Shown: positions 50,654 through 58,673 of the stretch, piece by piece
Layout: each line of letters opens with the position of its first letter
How positions within the stretch are numbered: the stretch's first letter is position 1
Source of the DNA: a virus
IMG/VR virus record: IMGVR_UViG_3300042907_001325
Span: 1-64,000 of that record
Length of the DNA: 64,000 nucleotides
Strand: one strand, 5' to 3'
Notes under the pieces: generated by a model
The model's database searches: none
Told to the model about the DNA's origin: nothing
Seen by the model: the letters and a program-made list of their open reading frames with translations, nothing else
Program-made: the position numbers and the translations under genes

Positions 50654-50685
50654 TTTGACGAATCTTATTTTTTTTGTTATATTTG
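50654..50685 (+). promoter_or_regulatory. Host-type promoter
   Basis: TTTG at 50654-50657, a 20-base spacer and TATATTTG at 50678-50685, before the small gene at 50702. Confidence 0.78.
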
Positions 50686-50701
50686 TAATAAAAATAAAAT
50701 T

Positions 50702-50923
50702 ATGGGAGCAATTAGTAATCATTACGGGGACATTTCAAATTGGATTGGAAAGACCATCAAATCTTGTAAAACACAAGAACAAACATTTGCGGTAGATAAA
50801 CTAATAAAAAATTTTCAAAATAAACTTATTAGTAAATCTCCATCAGATTATTGTCCAAACCAATACTATGACATTATCAAACCGTTAAAAGCACAATTGG
50901 AGTGTAAACGCGAAAATTTGTAA
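50702..50923 (+). CDS. Hypothetical small protein
   Basis: 73 aa, mixed helix with three Cys (KSCKTQEQTF, YCPNQYY, LECKRENL). It has a consensus host promoter directly upstream. No family recognised. Confidence 0.65.
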   Translation: MGAISNHYGDISNWIGKTIKSCKTQEQTFAVDKLIKNFQNKLISKSPSDYCPNQYYDIIKPLKAQLECKRENL

Positions 50924-50956
50924 AAATTTACTGTTTTTTTAGTATTTATATACTAT

Positions 50957-51598
50957 ATGGAAAATAACAGTCAATTCTCAAGATTACCAAAAAAACAACT
51001 ATTATTAATTGTTGAAAAATTATTGGATGAAGGGTTTTCCTCCGAAAATCCTTATGATGGAGATTTTGAAGAGTATTATAAAAAGTTAACAAGTATTAGT
51101 AAGTACTTTAATATTCGTGCGGTTCATGAAGATGTTGAGTTCATCTCAAAATTTATCCAAATAAACGACCGTATGCTTCCAGATATCTTTGAAAATGGTA
51201 CTACTTCTGTATACTACAACAGTCTTGTAATCCCAAGTTTAAAGACATACGAATTACGTTACAGTGTTTGGGGTTCATGTACTTATGATGATTATATGAG
51301 TCAAAAAATAGATTCTTACGATATTGATTGGGTTAAAGATTCGGCCTATCAAATGATGAATGATGGTAATTGGGATTTATATGACGGTAATAATATAAGG
51401 GATACTGAGTACGATAATTATGATGACTCAGAGTTCTCTTTTGATAAAGTTGTACTCTATGAGGATAAAAATGTAATTGATGAATCATTCTCTAATAGAA
51501 CATTAATTGAACATACGAGAAAATCAATTTTATCCTTGGACCGAAAAAACCTTTTAAGATTAAAATCAATGATTAACTCAAGACTTAAGTCTTTGTAA
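50957..51598 (+). CDS. Hypothetical acidic protein
   Basis: 213 aa. N-terminal helices (LPKKQLLLIVEKLLDEG), a strand-rich middle (YELRYSVWGSCTYDDYMS), an Asp/Tyr-rich region (DGNNIRDTEYDNYDDSEF) and a C-terminal basic helix. TATTTAT at 50943-50949. No recognised family; the stop overlaps the 3' end of the opposite gene. Confidence 0.65.
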   Translation: MENNSQFSRLPKKQLLLIVEKLLDEGFSSENPYDGDFEEYYKKLTSISKYFNIRAVHEDVEFISKFIQINDRMLPDIFENGTTSVYYNSLVIPSLKTYELRYSVWGSCTYDDYMSQKIDSYDIDWVKDSAYQMMNDGNWDLYDGNNIRDTEYDNYDDSEFSFDKVVLYEDKNVIDESFSNRTLIEHTRKSILSLDRKNLLRLKSMINSRLKSL

Positions 51599-51799
51599 TT
51601 TTTTTGGGTTACTGTTATTAACTAAATCACCTAAAGTTTTCTTTTTTGTGTCCGGAATTTCAAATCCTTTTTTCCACTTGTGTTCTACAGATATAGGCCC
51701 TGACTTAGTTTTAGAATAGTCGTATTTCCAAATAGACTGACAGTATTCGTCTTCATATATTCTTTCAAATTTAGTTTGTTTTTCTATTTTTTGTGACAT
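51578..51799 (-). CDS. Small basic hypothetical protein
   Basis: 73 aa, Lys-rich with Trp/Tyr (YCQSIWKYDYSKTKSG). 3' overlap of 21 bases with the opposite gene. A weak host-like box precedes it (CATCTTTG on the minus strand). No family recognised. Confidence 0.55.
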   Translation of the reverse strand: MSQKIEKQTKFERIYEDEYCQSIWKYDYSKTKSGPISVEHKWKKGFEIPDTKKKTLGDLVNNSNPKKLQRLKS

Positions 51800-51816
51800 A
51801 ATACAAAGATGTGAAA

Positions 51817-52851
51817 TTATTTTGGATTATCTAAACTTTTATAATATTCATCCTCAGCCTCATAATCGGAACGACAAAATCCTGACTGTGACTCTTTATT
51901 TGGAGTTCCGTGAACATTTAAAAATGTAATTTCATCTAATTCTGTAGTTTTACATTGTTTTTTTAATTTAACCAAAGTTTCACCATTATAAACTCGAATA
52001 TTCCAAAATTTTGATTCATTAGAAACACACCAATTTTCACACATATGTTTTCGATAACCCTTAGAATCTTCACATGCTCCCACGGATTTTTTAATTTGTA
52101 CGGGAATCCATTTATTTTCAGGATTTTTGACAACCATATCAATTCCAATCATATCCATAAATGAATAATCCCCAGAATATGTGATAACATTAGACCCACC
52201 TAATTGTTCTGTAATATAGTCATAAAACTTATCTTCAATTTCTTGACCGTCTTTTGTTTTTTGGGATATTGTTTGATTAATTTTATTTCTAATTTCTTGT
52301 TTGTTTGTTGTCTCGATTTTACCCATAAAATTTTCAAATGGGGTAATGCCATCATTATTTTTATAATCAAAAAAATATTTTAAAGAATCTTCAAAAGAGA
52401 CTGAGGTTTTATATTTTTCAGGTAATTCTACTGTTATCATATAAGCCGCAGCACTATAATTAGTGTTTAATTTGTTTAATAAATCATATTGTTGTTTCTC
52501 ATCCCAAATAACAAACTTTTCAGTAAATTTGGTCATCGCCTCTATTATATAACTTCTTAATTTTGGACAAGACAATTTAAACTTTCCAAGTGCGTCAATC
52601 ACCATGTCTCTTCTTTCTGAAAAAAACTCTATTCCTTTATCATATTTAACCGCCCTTACACCGGTCTCGTAGGTTGAAAGGTATTCTTTCTTATAATCTT
52701 CTAAAGCTTTGCTAACTTTTCGAGTATTTTTCATTAATTTATTTTCGGCAAATTTACACCATCGGTAATCATTGGTATTTTTCTCAAAAAAATCACACCC
52801 TACTAATGTTTTCTTTGATTCATTTAAAATTTTTTTAATTAAATCTCTCAT
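51817..52851 (-). CDS. PD-(D/E)XK nuclease-like protein with head-leader
   Basis: 344 aa. It starts MRDLIKKILNESKKTLVGCD with site ILNE|S (8-12). The C-terminal domain has GQEIEDKFYDYI, then MIGIDMVVKNPENKWIPVQIKK: E204/E206, D238 and Q252-x-K254 fit the E...D...(E/Q)xK core of restriction-like nucleases. Several conserved-looking Cys and Trp residues follow. The leader suggests delivery with the DNA into the host, where a nuclease could attack host DNA or rival elements; this is inference. Confidence 0.7.
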   Translation of the reverse strand: MRDLIKKILNESKKTLVGCDFFEKNTNDYRWCKFAENKLMKNTRKVSKALEDYKKEYLSTYETGVRAVKYDKGIEFFSERRDMVIDALGKFKLSCPKLRSYIIEAMTKFTEKFVIWDEKQQYDLLNKLNTNYSAAAYMITVELPEKYKTSVSFEDSLKYFFDYKNNDGITPFENFMGKIETTNKQEIRNKINQTISQKTKDGQEIEDKFYDYITEQLGGSNVITYSGDYSFMDMIGIDMVVKNPENKWIPVQIKKSVGACEDSKGYRKHMCENWCVSNESKFWNIRVYNGETLVKLKKQCKTTELDEITFLNVHGTPNKESQSGFCRSDYEAEDEYYKSLDNPK

Positions 52852-52878
52852 ATCTCTAAATACAATTATAATATTGTA

Positions 52879-53148
52879 TTATGTATTTTTTTTTTCTTTT
52901 TGTATTTGACTTACAATGTATCCAGATATTGCAAATTCAATACTAGCCCAAATTGCAATATCTGTACTGTCCAGTTTATCTATATTAACCATTAAAAAAT
53001 AAATCATACCAAATTGACCAACTAAAAATGCAACACCTGACTCAACTCGTTTTTTAGAGAAATAAGATATTTCAACGCTGTATAACTTTATTAGTTCTTT
53101 TATTAACCATTTAATATTTGACCATCCAAAAAACCATTTCTTTTCCAT
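52879..53148 (-). CDS. Small membrane protein
   Basis: 89 aa. EISYFSKKRVESGVAFLVGQ, a first helix (about 38-56), and WASIEFAISGYIVSQIQ as the second. I recognise the FSKKRVESG...WAxIEFAI pattern from phage membrane proteins of unknown role. TATTTAT at 53163-53169 (minus strand). Confidence 0.65.
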   Translation of the reverse strand: MEKKWFFGWSNIKWLIKELIKLYSVEISYFSKKRVESGVAFLVGQFGMIYFLMVNIDKLDSTDIAIWASIEFAISGYIVSQIQKEKKNT

Positions 53149-53169
53149 ATATCATTTATTAGATAAATA

Positions 53170-53330
53170 TATGAAAATAAAAAAGGAGAGATAATCTCTT
53201 AATTTTTAATTATTATAAAATATTTATAATAAAACAAGCCCCCCCAATTAATTTGGGGATTTTAGGACCGTTACTGTTTCGGTAACAAATTAAAGAGGGA
53301 TTCGCTACCCCTCTTTTTTATGTCAAGTTT
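53170..53330. other. Non-coding region with three consecutive hairpins
   Basis: CCCC-AATTAATTT-GGGG (about 53243-53260), GTTAC-TGTTTCG-GTAAC (about 53268-53285) and AAAGAGGG-ATTCGCTAC-CCCTCTTT (about 53291-53317) follow each other within 80 bases. The last has a T tract and could be a terminator. The cluster may be a small structured RNA; no ORF is seen in it. Confidence 0.5.
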
Positions 53331-53375
53331 AATTAACCTACATTTTTTGATAATTTTTATTATATTATTATAATA

Positions 53376-53660
53376 ATGGATAATAAAAGAAGACTTTTTC
53401 GTTTAATTGAAGTGTACCTTAATGGATTTAAGGGTGACTTGGTGGAGTCAATTTATGGTAATAGGTCAATAATTAAAGTTCATACCGTAAATTTTGGAGT
53501 TTCAGATAATAGTGTGTTGGTTGAACTTGTCGTTATTTTGGGTGACGTTATAAATGAAGAAATTTTGGACACTTCATTAACGGAAATCTTAATTCAAGAT
53601 GCTCTCGTTTATTTTTTTCCTGAAAAAACTATTAAAACAATTATAAGGTGGGATGTTTAA
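53376..53660 (+). CDS. Small conserved-looking protein
   Basis: 94 aa: RRLFRLIEVYLNGFKGDLVE and a strand-rich C-terminus with ILIQDALVYFFPEKTIK. Resembles a recurrent small phage protein; role unknown. It overlaps the opposite gene by 4 bases. Confidence 0.6.
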   Translation: MDNKRRLFRLIEVYLNGFKGDLVESIYGNRSIIKVHTVNFGVSDNSVLVELVVILGDVINEEILDTSLTEILIQDALVYFFPEKTIKTIIRWDV

Positions 53661-54277
53661 TTTTGTCTATTTGATGACAAGTATCCTGCAACTCTTTCTG
53701 AACGTGTTTTAAAATATTCTATTTCACTATCGGTAAGTTGTTTAGGTTCTAAAAAATCAACACCAACTGACCCCATAAGTTTTGATGTTCCAAAGTCAAA
53801 TAACCCAACAATATAACTTGATTTTGCACCTGTTGCCTCAGCACCTGCCTTTAAACCATAAGTTGCAACTGTTTCATCCTCATAATTAGGAATTGCAATA
53901 AATTTTGTTGTTAACATTTCGGAAAAACATCTTGAGTATAAAGATATTGGAATATTTGTAAAAATGGTCGACACGGGTAAGACTCCTGCGGCGTCTACTT
54001 CATATACAACTGAAAATTTTTGCATTGACTTATTTGAATGTAAAAAATGTCCTCCGTTGTGAAATTGTGTTATCCAAACTCTATCGGCATCTAATTTTTT
54101 TAAAACTTCTTCTATTTCTGTTGTTATTTTTTCCGTAGAATAAAGTTCAATTTCTAACTCATCTTTAGGTTTTGTTAATTTTTTTTTAACCCACAGTATT
54201 GCCACTGGTCCAAATAACGCTGTTATCAACGCCACTAACACACTTCCAAATATTTCCATAAAATGTTGATTCATCAA
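53657..54277 (-). CDS. Membrane-anchored GAF-like protein
   Basis: 206 aa. An N-terminal membrane helix (VLVALITALFGPVAILWV, residues 13-30), a coiled region, then a GAF-like sensor fold: RVWITQFHNGGHFLHSN, FSVVYEVDAAG and a C-terminal GSVGVDFLEP. This type is seen in other phages as a hypothetical protein. It might sense a small molecule or bind a host partner at the membrane. Confidence 0.65.
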   Translation of the reverse strand: MMNQHFMEIFGSVLVALITALFGPVAILWVKKKLTKPKDELEIELYSTEKITTEIEEVLKKLDADRVWITQFHNGGHFLHSNKSMQKFSVVYEVDAAGVLPVSTIFTNIPISLYSRCFSEMLTTKFIAIPNYEDETVATYGLKAGAEATGAKSSYIVGLFDFGTSKLMGSVGVDFLEPKQLTDSEIEYFKTRSERVAGYLSSNRQN

Positions 54278-54337
54278 TCCCTTTAACTTTTAAATAAATA
54301 TGGTCAACAAAGAAAAAGAACAATGTATCCAATTTTT

Positions 54338-54718
54338 TTAATCTATTTTTGTCCATGTCATATCCGAATTTAACACCACAGAATAAACATGTTTTTTGTT
54401 CCATTCTGATGGACTAATGATTGATAATGAATACTTACCATCTGAATCCTCATATAAGTGATATATTTCACCTATAATCGGTTCAAATTTATATTTGGAC
54501 TCGTATACCGTTTGAGTGATTAAAAACGATTTTTGAAGGGTTTCTGCTTGTTCTACAATTTCTTTGTATCTTCGGTCAAAAACTTTAGTAACCTTATCAA
54601 GACCGTTTTTCTTGAATGTCGTTAAATCAACAGGTTTAATAGATGGAGCACTGGCGTTACTACCGTATGGAAGTAATCCAGGTGTGTCCGCAATATTATC
54701 AGGTTTCTTATCCCACAT
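54338..54718 (-). CDS. DUF2452-like protein
   Basis: 126 aa from the Met at 54718 (a longer frame to 54736 would enter the terminator hairpin). KPDNIADTPGLLPYGSNAS, KPVDLTTFKKNGL and FKFEPIIGEIYHLYEDSDG match the order in DUF2452 proteins, which are known in Bacteroidota and their phages. Function unknown. Confidence 0.7.
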   Translation of the reverse strand: MWDKKPDNIADTPGLLPYGSNASAPSIKPVDLTTFKKNGLDKVTKVFDRRYKEIVEQAETLQKSFLITQTVYESKYKFEPIIGEIYHLYEDSDGKYSLSIISPSEWNKKHVYSVVLNSDMTWTKID

Positions 54719-54726
54719 AAAAAAAA

Positions 54727-54750
54727 AATGTCCCACAATTGTGAGACATT
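54727..54750 (-). terminator. Intrinsic terminator
   Basis: Stem AATGTC-CACAA/TTGTG-GACATT with one bulge on each side and a T tract on the minus strand, downstream of the leader-bearing gene ending at 54782. Confidence 0.75.
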
Positions 54751-54781
54751 AATTATAGATATATTTTATATAAGAATCAAA

Positions 54782-55267
54782 TTATTGACCTTTAATCATT
54801 CCCATTCCATGTTTTAAGAATTCTTTTGCTCTTGGAGACACATGTTGCATCCTATAAACCGATTCAATGTCTTTAACAAGTTCTTCCCCGTGTTCGTTTT
54901 CTTTGTAAAGTTCAATAATCTTGTCCATTGCTCCACCACACTCTTTTTTTGTTTCGTCAAAATAGTTGTAAGGTTTAAAACTTTTTAAATGGTTCATTAC
55001 CTCACTTGCCAAATGTTCACCACCATCAGAGACTTTTGGGTGTAACCTAAGAGTTTTTAATAACTCTAATTTATCAACTAAACCGTTAACTCCGGTTGGT
55101 CTAATCTTCACACCTTGAATATAGTCTTGTGGTTCATCATGACCAACAATCTCCTCAAGAGATTTTACATTTCCACCGTGGCAGAATTTTCGGTCATCTT
55201 CTTCTCTTAAAACTCGTCTAACTAATCTTGTTAAATCTCTTTCTGTCAATCTTTGAACTCTTCTCAT
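54782..55267 (-). CDS. Leader-bearing protein (RLTERDLTRLVRRVLREE)
   Basis: 161 aa. The N-terminus MRRVQRLTERDLTRLVRRVL carries the LTE-x-DL-type leader and a VLRE|E site at about 18-22; the same segment is at the C-terminus of the gene at 851. The mature part has a Cys/His-containing CHGGNVKSLEEI and helical end. Gene preceded by TATTTAT at 55272-55278 (minus strand). Unrecognised function. Confidence 0.7.
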   Translation of the reverse strand: MRRVQRLTERDLTRLVRRVLREEDDRKFCHGGNVKSLEEIVGHDEPQDYIQGVKIRPTGVNGLVDKLELLKTLRLHPKVSDGGEHLASEVMNHLKSFKPYNYFDETKKECGGAMDKIIELYKENEHGEELVKDIESVYRMQHVSPRAKEFLKHGMGMIKGQ

Positions 55268-55319
55268 ACAAATAAATATATTGATTTTGTTTATTATATG
55301 TAAATAGTCTTAAATTTGA

Positions 55320-55517
55320 TTAAAACAACTTTTGTGTGTCGGTATATAATTTTTTCATATTTGACTCAATTATATTAATTTGTCGTTGGTCTTCATCTGT
55401 AATTTCAAAATTTTTAGCTTTGATTAATCTAACTTGTTCTTCAAGTCTTTGGTATCTTAAAACCATATCATCATAAAGTCTAGCTTTTTCTTCTTGTGTT
55501 AAATGTTGTGCTCCCAT
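55320..55517 (-). CDS. Small coiled-coil protein
   Basis: 65 aa, all helical (LTQEEKARLYDDMVLRYQRL), with heptad-like Leu/Ile spacing. No family recognised. It lies between two other small minus-strand genes. Confidence 0.6.
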   Translation of the reverse strand: MGAQHLTQEEKARLYDDMVLRYQRLEEQVRLIKAKNFEITDEDQRQINIIESNMKKLYTDTQKLF

Positions 55518-55555
55518 TGTTTTTTTTTTAAATGATAATTCTTATTTTAAGTATA

Positions 55556-55753
55556 TCAAGAGATTTTATTTTTTTTTTGGTCGTTCCAATCCATCCAAAA
55601 TGCAAGAGCGACAATAATATTCATTCCAAATGATGCGAGTATTTCATAGATGTCCTTATAAACATTCATTGTTATGTGAATGTGACCAACAATCCAAAAT
55701 GGCATTGCCATATTTGACCCAATCCATCTTATCGCATAAATTATTAAAGGCAT
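55556..55753 (-). CDS. Small membrane protein
   Basis: 65 aa: an N-terminal amphipathic part (MPLIIYAIRWIGSNMAMPFW), a second hydrophobic helix (about 37-52, ILASFGMNIIVALAFW) and a basic tail. Possibly an inner-membrane effector; not recognised. Confidence 0.6.
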   Translation of the reverse strand: MPLIIYAIRWIGSNMAMPFWIVGHIHITMNVYKDIYEILASFGMNIIVALAFWMDWNDQKKNKIS

Positions 55754-55784
55754 TTATGGTAAGTTTAGTAAAAAGTTTTAATTG

Positions 55785-56216
55785 TTAAATGATTTCAATT
55801 GAGTTAATCTTATCTCCTTGTTGTATTTGGTCAATTATATCAAGTCCCTCCATGACTTTACCAAAACACGTATGGTTTCCATCAAGGTGTTGTGTTCCTT
55901 GTCTGTTATGACATATGAAGAACTGAGAACCACCTGTGTTACGTCCAGCGTGAGCCATTGACAACACACCTTTTTCGTGGAATTGTTTTGGTGCGGTTAC
56001 TTCACATGTAATGTTGTATCCTGGCCCACCATTACCAACTCCATTAGGACATCCACCTTGTATTACAAAGTTTGGGATGACTCTGTGGAAATTTAATCCG
56101 TCATAGAATTTTTTACTAATTAAACTTTTGAAGTTTTCTGTGGTGATTGGCGTTTCGTTGTCATACAACTCAGCAATCATATCACCTTTGCTTGTTGAAA
56201 TTTTTACTTTACTCAT
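55785..56216 (-). CDS. Cyclophilin-type peptidyl-prolyl isomerase
   Basis: 143 aa. FHRVIPNFVIQGGCPNGVG has the catalytic-loop Arg and Phe, SMAHAGRNTGGSQFFIC has the substrate loop (Gln), and LDGNHTCFGKVMEG follows: nearly the complete minimal cyclophilin. It lacks a signal peptide, so it acts in the cytoplasm or in the virion. Phage cyclophilins may help fold structural proteins; this is inference. Confidence 0.93.
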   Translation of the reverse strand: MSKVKISTSKGDMIAELYDNETPITTENFKSLISKKFYDGLNFHRVIPNFVIQGGCPNGVGNGGPGYNITCEVTAPKQFHEKGVLSMAHAGRNTGGSQFFICHNRQGTQHLDGNHTCFGKVMEGLDIIDQIQQGDKINSIEII

Positions 56217-56328
56217 ATATTTTATTTTTTAAAAAAATAAGTAAAATATATTATTGTATCAATAGTTAATTATGTTGAAAATTATCTTAATAGACTTGTT
56301 TTAACATAATATTTTATAAATATCAATC

Positions 56329-56514
56329 TTATTGCAGTATCTTCCAAACTTTTTTAATCGGTAATCCAAGTAGGTCATCAAAATGTCCAATAGCAAATTT
56401 TGAATCTTTATCACTATAATTTCTAATTTCAAAAACTAAAACTTCTCCTGAACGAATTGTTTGTTCATCAGTAATAGTATAATCTTGGCCTTCTATGTTA
56501 ATTGTTTTTGTCAT
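56329..56514 (-). CDS. Small hypothetical protein
   Basis: 61 aa, strand-rich (INIEGQDYTITDEQTIRSGE). It overlaps the upstream gene by 4 bases and follows the capsid-fragment gene in the same transcript. No family recognised. Confidence 0.6.
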   Translation of the reverse strand: MTKTINIEGQDYTITDEQTIRSGEVLVFEIRNYSDKDSKFAIGHFDDLLGLPIKKVWKILQ

Positions 56515-56831
56515 AAGTTTTTATTGTTATTCCATTTCCATCCAAAAAATAATTTCATAAATGTTCTATGTATCCAATTTGGTGTTTTATCTAAAAATAT
56601 ACGAAACTTTTTTTTATCTCCAATAGAATAACTACCAACATTTTTATTTGTTATTAGTTTTTTGTATTCCAAATATGGTTTTTCTGTATGAACTACTTTA
56701 TGAAAATTATCAAGACCAATTTTATCAATTTTAATATCTAAAATTTCTCTTTTCTTTTTAGGTTTGTAATATTTTTTTTTTGGTTCTTTTTGAACGTTTA
56801 TTTCAGTTTTAAGGTTTGTTTCTTTTTCCAT
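56511..56831 (-). CDS. Small Lys-rich protein
   Basis: 106 aa. A Lys-rich start (EPKKKYYKPKKKREILDIK), then a globular middle and a Trp/Phe-rich end (WIHRTFMKLFFGWKW). It follows the capsid-fragment gene by 4 bases. Could bind nucleic acid; unrecognised. Confidence 0.6.
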   Translation of the reverse strand: MEKETNLKTEINVQKEPKKKYYKPKKKREILDIKIDKIGLDNFHKVVHTEKPYLEYKKLITNKNVGSYSIGDKKKFRIFLDKTPNWIHRTFMKLFFGWKWNNNKNL

Positions 56832-56835
56832 TTTT

Positions 56836-57282
56836 TTAGTTTACGATTAAGTTTTCAATAATTACAAATCCAATTAATCCTTCGATATAATCGACGATTT
56901 GTTCTTCAGTACATTCAGAGATTTTTTTAAAATTAATTTCTCCATGTTTAGGTGTTTCAGGAATTAATTTTAAGTTTTCTAAGATTGAAAGATTTTCTAA
57001 GTTTATAACATATTTATCCATATTTTCATCCAAAACAACTTTAATATTCCCCATTAATATTTTTTTGTGTTCGTCATAGTAGTCAGGATGAAGTAATCCT
57101 TCCAATGATGGGTACATTGTTATTGTATCGGCACCTCCTCTAAATGAATTTCTATTAATTTGAGAGGAAATCTGTGTGAATTTATCTAATAATGTCTTAT
57201 TCCAATTTAATTGTACTCCAACATCTGGTTCAATAGTTTCTTTCCAACCCATAAAATCCCAATTAACAATATTTTCTTTCAT
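56836..57282 (-). CDS. Detached major-capsid-protein fragment paralogue
   Basis: 148 aa. WDFMGWKETIEP...NWNKTLLDKFTQISSQI and RNSFRGGADTITMYPSLEGL align with the major capsid protein WDYNGWKR...DWNQTLITAINQISAQIH and STLRGGANWIVVSSEISAI (capsid residues about 421-480). Similarity continues weakly to KKILMGNIKVVLDEN (capsid GTLAGRYQVYRDP). After residue about 105 the C-terminus is new and acidic. The ORF is intact, so it is a working gene or a captured decoy, not a pseudogene. Possible uses are capsid assembly control or interference with a rival phage's capsid. Confidence 0.78.
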   Translation of the reverse strand: MKENIVNWDFMGWKETIEPDVGVQLNWNKTLLDKFTQISSQINRNSFRGGADTITMYPSLEGLLHPDYYDEHKKILMGNIKVVLDENMDKYVINLENLSILENLKLIPETPKHGEINFKKISECTEEQIVDYIEGLIGFVIIENLIVN

Positions 57283-57318
57283 ATTTTAAAATATAGTAAT
57301 AAAAAATTAATAAAAAAG

Positions 57319-57348
57319 TTGTTATAATGAATTTTATGTATATCTTTG
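57319..57348 (+). promoter_or_regulatory. Host-type promoter
   Basis: TTG at 57319-57321, a 19-base spacer and TATCTTTG at 57341-57348, ahead of the small basic protein gene at 57378. Confidence 0.75.
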
Positions 57349-57377
57349 TTTTATTATTAATTTAAAAACAAAAAAAA

Positions 57378-57518
57378 ATGGCAAAAGCAAAAACTTTATC
57401 AACTTCAGGTAAAACAGGAAGACCAAAAACAAAACGTCCTGGAATTCACGCAAAGACAAAATCTTCAAAATTAAAAAAATCTAAAAATTACAAAAAACTT
57501 TACTGCGGACAGGGTTAA
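57378..57518 (+). CDS. 46-residue highly basic protein
   Basis: MAKAKTLSTSGKTGRPKTKR, then PGIHAKTKSSKLKKSKNYKK and a short LYCGQG end. About a third Lys/Arg. The GIHAKTKSSK...NYKK pattern recurs in phage and Bacteroidota small proteins I have seen. Likely RNA- or ribosome-binding by charge; own promoter and terminator. Confidence 0.7.
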   Translation: MAKAKTLSTSGKTGRPKTKRPGIHAKTKSSKLKKSKNYKKLYCGQG

Positions 57519-57535
57519 GATTAACCACTATTAAT

Positions 57536-57567
57536 AAAAAAACCCCTAATTACAGGGGTTTTTTTAT
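57536..57567. terminator. Bidirectional intrinsic terminator
   Basis: Stem AAAAACCCCT/AGGGGTTTTT with a 5- to 6-base loop between two convergent small genes; the minus-strand gene's stop lies inside it. Confidence 0.85.
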
Positions 57568-57666
57568 TTTACTTAAAAAATTAGTAACTTTTTCAATTCG
57601 TTTAACGTTTTTGGACAAATTTCTTCTATTTTTCTTTTTTTTACCTTCTTTTTTTGTTTTTGCCAT
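57550..57666 (-). CDS. 38-residue Lys-rich small protein
   Basis: MAKTKKEGKKKKNRRNLSKN, then VKRIEKVTNFLSKIKKPL and stop. It shares the MAK-x-K start with the convergent gene and ends inside the shared terminator. Coding support is only composition and context. Confidence 0.45.
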   Translation of the reverse strand: MAKTKKEGKKKKNRRNLSKNVKRIEKVTNFLSKIKKPL

Positions 57667-57691
57667 ATCTTTTATATTTTTATTGGTAAAA

Positions 57692-58651
57692 TTAACGAAC
57701 AGGTTGGTTTCCAGTTATTGCCGCTCCAGCCTTTGCTCTAAGATTTTGTATTCCTCTACCAAATCCAGTATCTGCACCCATTCCTAATGCACTCCTTACT
57801 TTACCTCTACCTAACGTGTTTTTTAATTTACTAATTGTTGCGTCAGTTTTTTCAAATGAGTCAAACATACTTTCTTTTTGTTTTGGGTCTGTAATTTTGT
57901 CCCATGCAGAACCAATTTCTGATTTTAACCAAGCGTCAAGTTCAGGAATATTAGTTGATTTTCTCTCTGGTGTTACAGATTGAACTGGTGAAAGTGAATT
58001 AAAAATTTGAGATAATTCAGAATTCTCTAATACTTTTTGATATTTTGGTGATTTTGTTATTGGGTCTACAATAACGACATGGGCCAAATCTTTATTCAAA
58101 GTACCATCTGTAATCGCCTTTGTTAATGTTTCTTTAGTATATGTTATTGGCGTCGCTTTACCATCAACAGATACTTTATATTCAGCTATTTCAGGAGCTA
58201 CTTTAGCAAACATAGATTTTAAATCTTCTGCAGTTCCGGCTGTAATCCAATTTGGCATACCTTCTTTCCATACTTTGGTGTCTGCTTTAATTTCTCCTTT
58301 TGATATTGCATCTTGTAATTGTGTGGCGTCCATAACTACATTACCAGTTGCGGTTTTAACGGTATATGATGTTGTACTTGGAGCCGCTTTTTTTGCTATT
58401 AGATAGTCACTTAGAGCTTTTTTTGTGTAAGTCCCATATTTTCCGTCCTCTTTCAATGCAATCCATCCCGGAGTACTCACATTTTTTTTATTTAATTTTA
58501 TTTGTATATCCTTCACAGTTGCGTTAGGGACATTTGGGTCTATTTTACTAAGAGCCGCCTGAGTTTCAACAGATTGTTCAAAAATATTTTTTTTATAGAG
58601 ATTTAAAATTTCTCTTTTTTCACTTTCAGTTATAATTAATCTTTTTCCCAT
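57692..58651 (-). CDS. Leader + PG-binding-like + GYF_2/DUF4339-type protein
   Basis: 319 aa. The leader MGKRLIITESEKREILNLYK... ends in NIFE|Q (about 22-25). Residues 45-90 look like PG_binding_1 (VKDIQIKLNKKNV, GKYGTYTKKALSDYL). Residues about 95-145 carry the GYF_2/DUF4339 pattern DAISKGEIKADTKVWKEGMP plus NWITA. A partially similar second copy follows (YTKETLTKAITDGTLNKD). Likely a packaged wall-binding protein. Confidence 0.72.
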   Translation of the reverse strand: MGKRLIITESEKREILNLYKKNIFEQSVETQAALSKIDPNVPNATVKDIQIKLNKKNVSTPGWIALKEDGKYGTYTKKALSDYLIAKKAAPSTTSYTVKTATGNVVMDATQLQDAISKGEIKADTKVWKEGMPNWITAGTAEDLKSMFAKVAPEIAEYKVSVDGKATPITYTKETLTKAITDGTLNKDLAHVVIVDPITKSPKYQKVLENSELSQIFNSLSPVQSVTPERKSTNIPELDAWLKSEIGSAWDKITDPKQKESMFDSFEKTDATISKLKNTLGRGKVRSALGMGADTGFGRGIQNLRAKAGAAITGNQPVR

Positions 58652-58673
58652 TTTATTATATGTGTTATATTAT

